A stretch of 6,372 nt of DNA, from positions 1 to 6,372 of the forward strand of contig NZ_CAJZFD010000119.1 of assembly GCF_915069625.1 (NCBI RefSeq), written 5' to 3'. Of the stretch, positions 1 to 5,667 are shown piece by piece. The stretch is from an uncultured Veillonella sp. GTDB taxonomy: Bacteria; Bacillota; Negativicutes; Veillonellales; Veillonellaceae. The notes beneath the pieces are model-generated. The model was not told the origin of the DNA. It worked only from the letters and a program-made list of their open reading frames with translations, and made no database searches. A program made the translations under genes and the position numbers. Positions within the stretch are counted from its first letter, which is position 1. The number at the start of each line of letters is the position of its first letter.

Positions 1-4
1 TTCC

Positions 5-27
5 TAACAATACTATTAGTATTGTTA
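5..27. promoter_or_regulatory. Perfect dyad, probable repressor operator
   Basis: The two 11-base arms, TAACAATACTA and TAGTATTGTTA, are perfect inverted repeats separated by one base. The dyad lies immediately downstream of the -10 box of the minus-strand promoter at 29-57, so it covers the expected transcription start. That is a classical repressor position, and the compact dyad is typical of sites for dimeric MarR- or TetR-type regulators. I cannot name the regulator. It could instead be a hairpin in the 5' leader, but no U-tract follows within the window. Confidence 0.5.
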
Positions 28-28
28 A

Positions 29-57
29 ATTATACAGTACCAATTACTTTTATGCAA
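29..57 (-). promoter_or_regulatory. Sigma-70/SigA-type promoter reading out of the left edge
   Basis: On the minus strand the -35 hexamer is TTGCAT (52-57) and the -10 hexamer is a perfect TATAAT (29-34), with an exact 17-base spacer. It sits beyond the pfkA terminator and points away from pfkA, so it should drive the next minus-strand gene, which lies outside the window. This is the best promoter match in the window. Confidence 0.65.
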
Positions 58-80
58 TATAATTTCATTAATGAATAATT

Positions 81-114
81 GATGATAAAAGAAAATGACC
101 CTTGCGGGTCATTG
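81..114 (-). terminator. Rho-independent terminator of pfkA
   Basis: The arms AATGACCC (94-101) and GGGTCATT (106-113) form a perfect 8-bp stem with a 4-base loop. On the minus strand the stem is followed by a T-rich run (TTTTCTTTTATC). It begins within ten bases of the pfkA stop codon, as expected for the end of the aroK-pfkA transcript. Confidence 0.8.
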
Positions 115-120
115 ATAGTT

Positions 121-1080
121 TTAACTACTTAAAATGGATAATAATGTATAATCCTTTTCATTAATAGGAAATACAAGACTTTCAGCCTCTTGATAGGAAA
201 TAGGACGAATATGACCATCAATATATCCAATTAGTCGATTATCAGTACCATTCATCAATAACTCAATACAATTTTCACTCATACGCGCCGCTAAAATAGC
301 ATCGAATGCAGAAGGACCTCCACCGCGTTGTAAATATCCTAATACAGTCAAACTGGGATCAAATTCCGTATGCTCCTTAATAAAGGATTTTACTTCTCCA
401 CTATTATATGCACCTTCAGCAACGAGTATCACACTATATTCTTTACCACGTATCTGTGTTTCCTTTAAATGACGACAGACCTCATGTAAAGGCATAGGAT
501 TTTCAGGAACGAGTACAATTTCAGCACCACAGGCAAGGCCAGCTTTAAGTGCAATATGACCTGCTTTACGCCCCATTACCTCTACAATGGCTACCCGTTC
601 ATGTGAATTAGATGTATCACGAATTCTTCCAACAGCATCAACCACAGTATTGAGAGCCGTATCAAATCCTAGCGTATATTGAGTGCCACCCATATCATTA
701 TCTATGGTGCATGGAATTGTCATTGTAGACATGCCAAGCTTAGCTAAACTCGTAGCGCCTCGCATAGAACCATCGCCACCGATAACAATAAGGTGATCAA
801 TATTATGAGCTTTCAAAATATCGTAAGCTTTACGCTGAACATCTTCATTTTGAAACTCAGGAAAACGAGCTGTTTTTAGTATGGTACCGCCTTGAGTAAT
901 AATACCACCTACAGAACGGTTTGCTAAAGGAACAAATTGTTCTTCCATAATACCTAAATAGCCACGTTCAATACCGAAAACTTCAAAGCCTTCATGAATG
1001 GCATTTCTAGTTAGCGCTCTTATGGCGGCGTTCATTCCAGGTGCGTCTCCGCCGCTTGTTAGTATTGCGATTCTTCTCAT
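121..1080 (-). CDS. pfkA: 6-phosphofructokinase (ATP type)
   Basis: Predicted cytoplasmic glycolytic enzyme that phosphorylates fructose 6-phosphate with ATP. The start is the ATG at 1080: it has an AGGGGG Shine-Dalgarno 8 bases upstream and gives 319 residues, the usual bacterial PfkA length, in register with E. coli numbering. The upstream in-frame ATG (1086) sits only 2 bases from the same site. Visible motifs are SGGDAPGMN (9-17), Y41, R72 in ARFPEF, GGDGS (101-105, with G104 typical of ATP rather than PPi enzymes), TIDND with catalytic D127, R162, MGR (169-171), E222 and QRGG with R252. Allosteric-site residues R21, R25, R154, R211 and K213 are kept. Odd points: C124 replaces the usual Gly, S243 replaces the fructose-6-phosphate-binding Arg, and Y249 replaces His. 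The gene overlaps the upstream aroK-like frame by 74 bases, so translation is probably coupled to it. The family call is very secure; full activity is less so. Confidence 0.95.
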   Translation of the reverse strand: MRRIAILTSGGDAPGMNAAIRALTRNAIHEGFEVFGIERGYLGIMEEQFVPLANRSVGGIITQGGTILKTARFPEFQNEDVQRKAYDILKAHNIDHLIVIGGDGSMRGATSLAKLGMSTMTIPCTIDNDMGGTQYTLGFDTALNTVVDAVGRIRDTSNSHERVAIVEVMGRKAGHIALKAGLACGAEIVLVPENPMPLHEVCRHLKETQIRGKEYSVILVAEGAYNSGEVKSFIKEHTEFDPSLTVLGYLQRGGGPSAFDAILAARMSENCIELLMNGTDNRLIGYIDGHIRPISYQEAESLVFPINEKDYTLLSILSS

Positions 1081-1921
1081 ATCCATTACCCCCTTGTGGT
1101 GTACGTTGTTTGGATATAGTTTCTGTCTTATGTGCAGTAACCGCTTGATTAGATTTCTTATGTTTGCGACGTTTGTCATTACTCGCTTTATAAGATGCTG
1201 CCTTATGAGATAGTTCTTTTTTTAAGACTATCTGCTTGGTTTCTGTATCATTAGAAATCCTTTTATTAAAGCGTTGTGTTCTAGATAATCCAGGATTATC
1301 TAGTTTACCTCTTAGAGAATTATTAAATTGTAATTCTTGAGATGGCTGTTTACCATCTCTAGTATCCGTATCATTGGGTTGACGTCTTGCTTTAAATTGA
1401 ACATCTGAGGTAACTAATTCATCCTCAATACGTTGCATAAAATCATAGGTCCGACCATTTGTTGTATCTAGTACAAAATCACACTGCTTATACACCGGTT
1501 TCCAGGATTGTATCATAGCATGTACAAAGGCATGAACATTGTTATAATCCATGGTTGGCCGTTTCCCAATACGGCGATTCACACGACTGACAATGCGAAA
1601 TTGTGCAGCGCGGATACCAATGATATAAGAATATTTCTTCAATACCTTTAATGTGCGATGTTCAATGGGAAAATTACCACCTACGGAGATGACTGCTTCG
1701 TGATATAAGCAAACCTTTTTCAGTACATCCATTTCTGCACGTCGGAATGCTTTTTCCCCAATTTTCTTGAATATTTCAGCAATAGGCAACCCAAAACGAC
1801 CTTCTAATACGCGATCGGTATCTACAAATTGCCATCCCTTGCGTTCCGCAAGATTACGACCGAAATGGCTCTTGCCACTCCCCATAGAACCGATGAGCAT
1901 AATATTTCGTTTTATTATCAT
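1007..1921 (-). CDS. aroK: Shikimate kinase-like protein with long basic C-terminal tail
   Basis: Residues 1-172 match shikimate kinase, which phosphorylates shikimate in the chorismate pathway. They show a Walker A loop GSMGSGKS (11-18), the D34-T-D36 substrate/Mg motif, FRRAE with R60, a VGGN motif (80-83) where the family has GGG, and the LID segment GKRP (119-122). The usual Arg four residues before the conserved Tyr (R-x-P-L-Y) is W140 in WKPVY, so one shikimate-contacting residue is missing. Residues 174-304 form a hydrophilic tail rich in K, R, N, S and T with no family match I recognise; normal AroK is about 170 residues. The tail's last 74 bases run out of frame across the pfkA start. 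The start ATG has AAGGGG 10 bases upstream. The gene has its own probable promoter (1955-1982) behind the pilus-operon terminator. The kinase fold is clear; whether shikimate is still the substrate is uncertain. Confidence 0.85.
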   Translation of the reverse strand: MIIKRNIMLIGSMGSGKSHFGRNLAERKGWQFVDTDRVLEGRFGLPIAEIFKKIGEKAFRRAEMDVLKKVCLYHEAVISVGGNFPIEHRTLKVLKKYSYIIGIRAAQFRIVSRVNRRIGKRPTMDYNNVHAFVHAMIQSWKPVYKQCDFVLDTTNGRTYDFMQRIEDELVTSDVQFKARRQPNDTDTRDGKQPSQELQFNNSLRGKLDNPGLSRTQRFNKRISNDTETKQIVLKKELSHKAASYKASNDKRRKHKKSNQAVTAHKTETISKQRTPQGGNGYEKNRNTNKRRRRTWNERRHKSAN

Positions 1922-1954
1922 CTGTTATGTGCCCCTTATTATTTCATATCCTTC

Positions 1955-1982
1955 ATTGTACTATAAAATGCAACAAAAACAA
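1955..1982 (-). promoter_or_regulatory. Probable promoter of aroK-pfkA
   Basis: On the minus strand the -35-like hexamer TTGTTT (1977-1982) lies 16 bases from the -10 hexamer TACAAT (1955-1960). It sits between the pilO terminator and aroK, where a new promoter is needed. The -35 overlaps the U-tract of the terminator. The -10 is good and the -35 matches only in its TTG part. Confidence 0.45.
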
Positions 1983-2017
1983 AGACAGACTATAGGATAA
2001 CAATCTATAATCTGTCT
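1971..2017 (-). terminator. Rho-independent terminator of the pilus operon
   Basis: The arms at 1983-1995 and 2005-2017 form a 13-bp stem with one G-U wobble and a 9-base loop. On the minus strand it is followed by TTTGTTTTTGTTG. It lies about 30 bases past the pilO stop codon and cleanly separates the pilus operon from aroK-pfkA. The plus-strand side has no comparable T-run, so it should act mainly on minus-strand transcripts. Confidence 0.85.
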
Positions 2018-2046
2018 CTATTAATATTACTATAAAAGAATATATA

Positions 2047-2565
2047 TTAAGATCTCATATTCGGTTTTACTGCACAATGTACATACACAACATTGCCTTT
2101 TCGTTCTATGTCCTCTATTTCTATACGGCGTGAAGGGTCTTTTGCTTCAATAGTATTAATCCAGTTGATTAGGCGTTCTGTGCTTCCTAATAAATTTAAC
2201 TCTAATACACCTTCATGCTCATCAGTACTAACAATCATTAATGGTTCTCCTTGCAAAGACTCAAAAATACTAGTATTAGAACTCGTGTTCGATAACTTAT
2301 TTTCTGTAAAAGACGCTAGTAATTTTGCTTCCTTAGATACGATATAATCTGACTTAGCTTGCATTTGGATAACATAGTTTTCTTGTCGTTCTTTCAAATG
2401 AGTCGCTTTGTGATCTAAGCTAATATACCCATATAGTGAAATACTAATAATGATGCCCCACATCAGTATGATCATTACTATCTTCTCTACTGGATGTGTT
2501 GTGCTCTCCTTTAGATCCTTCCATATGGAATGTATATATACCTTGATCTGCTTTAACTGTTCCAT
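2047..2565 (-). CDS. pilO: PilO/GspM-like inner-membrane pilus assembly protein
   Basis: Predicted bitopic inner-membrane protein that pairs with the PilN-like protein to form the platform connecting cytoplasmic PilM to the pilus apparatus. From the ATG at 2565 it has 172 residues: a short cytoplasmic segment (1-28), one membrane helix (about 29-48), a charged, probably coiled stretch (51-80), and a C-terminal domain whose pattern GVLELNLLGSTERLINWI resembles the ferredoxin-like domain of PilO/GspM. The assignment rests on topology, size, that segment and position after pilM and pilN, since this family diverges greatly. A TTG at 2580, four bases after AAAGG, is an equally possible start and would add five residues; the ATG has only a weak Shine-Dalgarno. 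Either way the 5' end overlaps pilN by more than 120 bases. It is the last gene of the operon, followed by the terminator at 1971-2017. Confidence 0.7.
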   Translation of the reverse strand: MEQLKQIKVYIHSIWKDLKESTTHPVEKIVMIILMWGIIISISLYGYISLDHKATHLKERQENYVIQMQAKSDYIVSKEAKLLASFTENKLSNTSSNTSIFESLQGEPLMIVSTDEHEGVLELNLLGSTERLINWINTIEAKDPSRRIEIEDIERKGNVVYVHCAVKPNMRS

Positions 2566-3034
2566 GACAATCCATTCCAATTAACCTTTGTTGAAGACTA
2601 GCTATAAATTTACGGCATGCTTCATCACTATGGCCTATACCATCTACACTAATATGTTCATCCTTTATGTTGAGATGTTGTAAACTGATTCCTTGCTCCA
2701 TAGCTATATCAAGAACATATAAAACGATAGTATTTTGAAAAATAGGTTTTTTATTTTTTCCAGAACTATTCTTAAGTATTTTATTTTTAACTGATGCTAT
2801 ATCTTCAAACTGTTTTCCAATTGACTGATACTGCTGATTTTCCAATAGCGTCAATAGTTCTGATTTTTCAGTCTTATACTGTTCATAGTTCGACAAGCAA
2901 CAACCTATAGCTATTAATCCTACTATTACGTATACAATGCTCATACCATATAGATAATAACGATATTTATGCCATAAACTATGCCAACGTAACGATCGAG
3001 GCATTAGATTAATATATCTACCATCCCAAGCCAA
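2444..3034 (-). CDS. pilN: PilN-like inner-membrane pilus assembly protein
   Basis: Predicted bitopic inner-membrane protein whose short cytoplasmic N-terminus docks onto PilM and whose periplasmic part pairs with PilO. The 196 residues show the diagnostic INLMP motif (8-12; INLLP in the family), a membrane helix at about 27-47, a charged coiled-coil-like stretch (49-80), and a C-terminal alpha/beta region ending near residue 173. The start is a TTG at 3034, with AGGGGG 10 bases upstream inside the end of pilM. The first in-frame ATG (3004) would remove the INLMP motif, so TTG is preferred. It overlaps pilM by 17 bases. The last 20-odd residues are a polar, His- and Asp-rich tail lying in the long overlap with pilO, probably not part of the fold. 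Confidence 0.8.
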   Translation of the reverse strand: MAWDGRYINLMPRSLRWHSLWHKYRYYLYGMSIVYVIVGLIAIGCCLSNYEQYKTEKSELLTLLENQQYQSIGKQFEDIASVKNKILKNSSGKNKKPIFQNTIVLYVLDIAMEQGISLQHLNIKDEHISVDGIGHSDEACRKFIASLQQRLIGMDCHGTVKADQGIYTFHMEGSKGEHNTSSREDSNDHTDVGHHY

Positions 3035-3872
3035 TCCATTTAAGCCCCCTTGCAGCCATACCTATAGCCATATCCCAATCTAATTGTCCTTGTTTACATC
3101 TATTACGACCACGCCCTAAGAATAATAATGGAATATACTCTGTCTCTCCATATATAGAAATAATGGCTTCCATATCCTTTTGTTCCTCATCGGTTAATTG
3201 ATCTAACCCATACAGCTTAACCCCTTGTATTTCATCTACGCCAAATTCTTGTAGTTTAGATTCTAGTACCTCCATAGCTTCTGATACATCACTGCTACTA
3301 ATAGGGATAATCTGTTCTTGAATACATATATCATTCCACCATAACCATAAGTGTAAATTATCCTTTTCTACGACACCAGTCACGGTACCACTACGCCGCA
3401 TCAAGCTGTAACAAATAGGAATAGGCCAGAAATCTATTACATCCACCGGTGCATAGGTGTCTCGTATACCTTGTTTTAAAAGTTCTAATGAATGACGCTC
3501 TACGGCAACCATAAACATATGGTAATTATGTCTTGGATATTCTCGACGACATGCATCCATTTGGAAACTGTCGCCATCAAAGGTAAAGTAATCCTCTACA
3601 TTCCATTTGATGAACTCCTTCATATCAAAATCGTGAGGATCATAAGGTGCTACATGCATTTGTGTATCAATATTAGCTACCATGCTGTAAGCTCCGTCAT
3701 CTAAATCATACATTTCTATAAATTTTCTAACATCCTCATCAATAGATGCACTGCGTTTCATTTCTAGTGCATCGGTAATGACCATCGTTTTATTTTCTAC
3801 ATGAGCTGTCACACATACAATACGTTCATCTGTAATACATACACCAGTATGTATCTTCTTTTTCCGTTTCAT
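3018..3872 (-). CDS. pilM: PilM-like (GspL-like) cytoplasmic pilus assembly protein
   Basis: Predicted cytoplasmic actin-fold protein that binds the N-terminal tail of PilN at the inner membrane. Evidence: the N-terminal GVCITDERIVCV strand pattern (10-21), the central KEFIKWNVEDYF segment (85-96) matching the PilM stretch before its 'yipf' region, the VIDFWPIPICYSL segment (145-157), and the C-terminal DWDMAIGMAARGL (265-277), typical of the PilM end 'faVAlGLAlRG'. It directly precedes a PilN with the INLMP docking motif. It has 284 residues against about 350 in usual PilM. The DIG-type phosphate loop and the GGG loop expected for nucleotide binding are not recognisable, so it may be a non-nucleotide-binding version, as in GspL. 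The start ATG has GAGGTG 5 bases upstream, overlapping the stop of the preceding gene 9 bases away. Confidence 0.75.
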   Translation of the reverse strand: MKRKKKIHTGVCITDERIVCVTAHVENKTMVITDALEMKRSASIDEDVRKFIEMYDLDDGAYSMVANIDTQMHVAPYDPHDFDMKEFIKWNVEDYFTFDGDSFQMDACRREYPRHNYHMFMVAVERHSLELLKQGIRDTYAPVDVIDFWPIPICYSLMRRSGTVTGVVEKDNLHLWLWWNDICIQEQIIPISSSDVSEAMEVLESKLQEFGVDEIQGVKLYGLDQLTDEEQKDMEAIISIYGETEYIPLLFLGRGRNRCKQGQLDWDMAIGMAARGLKWIGLGW

Positions 3873-3881
3873 AGATTCACC

Positions 3882-4289
3882 TCAATATGGTTTTACCTTC
3901 ATAACATGCATAGTATGATCTGTATCCACTGTCACATACATATGTACACGACTTACTATTTCTTGATGTTTCAATTTTCCATAACTCATAACGTGACGAG
4001 GATTGTCACGGGATGGATCGGCCTCAATGGTAATTTCCACATCCGCATCATCAGCCACAATTAGCTTTTTCTGAAAGTCCCAAGTATTACCTGCTTTACA
4101 ATAGCCTACAAACCAATGTGCTCCACTTTGAGCTGCATAGTGAGCCTCTTCTAAATGCAATTCATCTACTGCATTACTTTCACAAATTTGACCAATACGC
4201 AATCCCATAAAGGCTAATACCAATAAAAAGGACATTGTAAATATGGCTACATATGTAATAAACCCAGCATTATGGGCTTCTATGTTCAT
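3882..4289 (-). CDS. Minor pilin, GspK/PilX-like N-terminus
   Basis: A 135-residue small prepilin-like protein, fourth of four in a row. The ATG at 4289 is preferred because AGGA lies 8 bases upstream and it gives a 9-residue leader, MNIEAHNAG, ending at the expected G|F cleavage site; ATGs at 4304 and 4322 are alternatives with poorer sites. After cleavage, FITYV begins a hydrophobic helix (about residues 10-30) followed by an EEAHYAAQSGAHW stretch resembling the AAxAG segment of PilX/GspK. Position +5 is V, not Glu, as is normal for GspK at the pseudopilus tip. The remainder is a short soluble domain without recognisable motifs, much shorter than GspK. It overlaps the upstream pilin by 20 bases, and pilM follows after 9 bases. 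Confidence 0.7.
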   Translation of the reverse strand: MNIEAHNAGFITYVAIFTMSFLLVLAFMGLRIGQICESNAVDELHLEEAHYAAQSGAHWFVGYCKAGNTWDFQKKLIVADDADVEITIEADPSRDNPRHVMSYGKLKHQEIVSRVHMYVTVDTDHTMHVMKVKPY

Positions 4290-4845
4290 GACTTGTTTCC
4301 TCATTATCTTTATACCAATCATATATACTACTTTGACCTATAGCGACTTCATATATAGCTAAGCCTCCATATCCAGCAGTATATTTTTTATCACCAGTAA
4401 ATCGATTCGTAATATACCAGCGCATATGGACTACTCCGCTCTCATCCATACTAAATGGATGTTCTTGTGTGTACCCAACATTTCGTTTATCCTTTGTGCC
4501 GATAATACGGCTGCCGCTAACAGGTTGTAAACTGCCATCTGTAAGCTTTCTATACAAAGCATGGCGTTGTAATGTTAGTGTAGTCCGCTTAGTGTCGTGA
4601 ATATATAAGGTACTATTTCGATCCTCTACCGTTATCGGTACAGGATTCCATATGATTTGAGCTACCACCATGCGCCGCGTATAACGACCATCCTCCATCA
4701 TAGAAACGCTATCTACAAATTTTGCATTCCACATAACCCCATAAAAAACTATACCTAACAATAACGTTAAAACGATGGTAGAAATAGTTATACTGATGAG
4801 TGTGGAATACAAAATAAAACCTCTTTGTGCATCATGAGTCCTCAC
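4270..4845 (-). CDS. Minor pilin, GspJ/PilW-like
   Basis: A 191-residue prepilin-like protein, the largest of the four minor pilins. It starts at a GTG (4845) with a strong GGAGG 7 bases upstream, and that GTG overlaps the upstream TGA stop by four bases (GTGA), implying translational coupling. The leader is nine residues (MRTHDAQRG), then G|FILYS begins a hydrophobic helix to about residue 34. Position +5 of the mature protein is Ser, not the usual Glu. The C-terminal domain is polar with several predicted beta strands. Size, position third in the cluster and the leader suggest a GspJ/PilW/ComGF-type tip component, but sequence outside the leader is not diagnostic. Confidence 0.7.
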   Translation of the reverse strand: MRTHDAQRGFILYSTLISITISTIVLTLLLGIVFYGVMWNAKFVDSVSMMEDGRYTRRMVVAQIIWNPVPITVEDRNSTLYIHDTKRTTLTLQRHALYRKLTDGSLQPVSGSRIIGTKDKRNVGYTQEHPFSMDESGVVHMRWYITNRFTGDKKYTAGYGGLAIYEVAIGQSSIYDWYKDNEETSHEHRSP

Positions 4846-5309
4846 CGTATTTCCTCCAAGTCGAGAGATAAGGTATACACAACAGATTCATTATCTATGG
4901 CCTGCACAGTTAATCGTTGTAGGACAATGCCATTTTCTACGATAGGCTCTACATGTGATTTATATGTAATCGATTCACTGGGACTCATAATAAATTGAGA
5001 GTTATGTATACCTTCTTGAATATGTCCCGTTTGATAATACGTAGACTTACTTTCTTCTACATATGTTATGGTATCTTGTAATATATGATCCCAATAGTAA
5101 GCCTTATAGATTGTTAAGGTAGCCATCCAAAATACAGATAATATAACAGGCAAGATAAACATAATAATAGCTGTTGATACTAGGGCATCTCCATACATAA
5201 AGCCCTTAGTGTACTTCTTCCCATCGAATACGTCCCGTTTGTACAGATATCCATATACGATTTCTCTCACCACTTTCTCGATCCCGTAAAATAAGTTCCG
5301 TTCCATCAT
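4842..5309 (-). CDS. Minor pilin, GspI/PilV-like, start uncertain
   Basis: Probable prepilin of 155 residues from the ATG at 5309. A typical class-III-style junction, KKYTKG|FMYGD at residues 31-41, precedes a long hydrophobic helix (about 42-65). Mature position +5 is Asp instead of Glu. The leader would be 36 residues, long for this class; in-frame GTGs at 5273 and 5270 would shorten it to about 23-24. The whole leader lies within the 104-base overlap with the preceding gene. An internal ATG at 5198, with AAGG five bases upstream, would start after the cleavage site and give no leader at all; I consider it less likely because the K-G-F junction would then be chance. The ATG at 5309 has AGGA 7 bases upstream. 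Position second in the set suggests GspI/PilV. Confidence 0.65.
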   Translation of the reverse strand: MMERNLFYGIEKVVREIVYGYLYKRDVFDGKKYTKGFMYGDALVSTAIIMFILPVILSVFWMATLTIYKAYYWDHILQDTITYVEESKSTYYQTGHIQEGIHNSQFIMSPSESITYKSHVEPIVENGIVLQRLTVQAIDNESVVYTLSLDLEEIR

Positions 5310-5667
5310 AAGGTAATCCTAGAGAAGAAAAAGAGATAACCGTTAAGGGTTGTACATTTTCAATCCCTGCAGGTAAGGATATATTAACTGTATGATGATG
5401 AGCATCCTCCTCTAAGGTATAGCTGTCTTTATTTAATATGAATAACATACGCCCTTTTCCATTAGACTTATGCCCAAGCATAGACCAAAGTTGAACCTTT
5501 TTTAACATATATACTACTTCTTCAGTACTTCCATTTAGAGTATAGCGGCTAGGCGTTGTTACAATGGGCAAAGACATAGAAATAAGAAGTAAAAATAAGC
5601 TAATTGCAATAATCCACTCAGCTAACAAAGAACCGTATTGATGATGTATAGGTTGTGCCTTAACCAT
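5206..5667 (-). CDS. Minor pilin, GspH/FimT-like
   Basis: A 153-residue prepilin-like protein. The ATG at 5667 is chosen because GGAGG lies 10 bases upstream and it gives a 12-residue leader; the frame is open back to 5724 but that extension has no pilin character. The cleavage site is G12|S13-L-L-A-E17, so the +5 Glu is kept while +1 is Ser instead of Phe. The hydrophobic helix runs to about residue 36. The soluble domain ends with RIWISVQTGRIRWEEV, resembling the C-terminal GRI strand of GspH/FimT pilins. It overlaps the prepilin peptidase gene by 46 bases. Family placement as GspH-like is reasonable; the exact function (tip priming in a pilus or pseudopilus) is inferred. Confidence 0.75.
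   Translation of the reverse strand: MVKAQPIHHQYGSLLAEWIIAISLFLLLISMSLPIVTTPSRYTLNGSTEEVVYMLKKVQLWSMLGHKSNGKGRMLFILNKDSYTLEEDAHHHTVNISLPAGIENVQPLTVISFSSLGLPYDGTELILRDRESGERNRIWISVQTGRIRWEEVH

Noticed and set aside
1081..1179. In-frame extension of pfkA upstream to 1179 (33 extra residues)
   Set aside because: The extra residues lie in the aroK overlap, lack PFK similarity, and the ATG at 1080 has the well-placed AGGGGG and gives the normal 319-residue length.
998..1213. Plus-strand open frame opposite the aroK tail/pfkA start
   Set aside because: Hydrophobic/Cys-rich translation typical of an antisense shadow, with no ribosome binding site and two real genes on the other strand.
1983..2017. 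Long stem considered as a regulator operator or bidirectional terminator
   Set aside because: Position just after pilO and a T-run only on the minus-strand side fit a one-way terminator better.
2093..2347. Plus-strand open frame opposite pilO
   Set aside because: No Shine-Dalgarno or family features, and it lies fully inside a supported gene.
3801..4064. Plus-strand open frame opposite pilM and the fourth pilin
   Set aside because: His/Cys/Met-rich composition is the complement of minus-strand coding sequence; it spans two well-supported genes.
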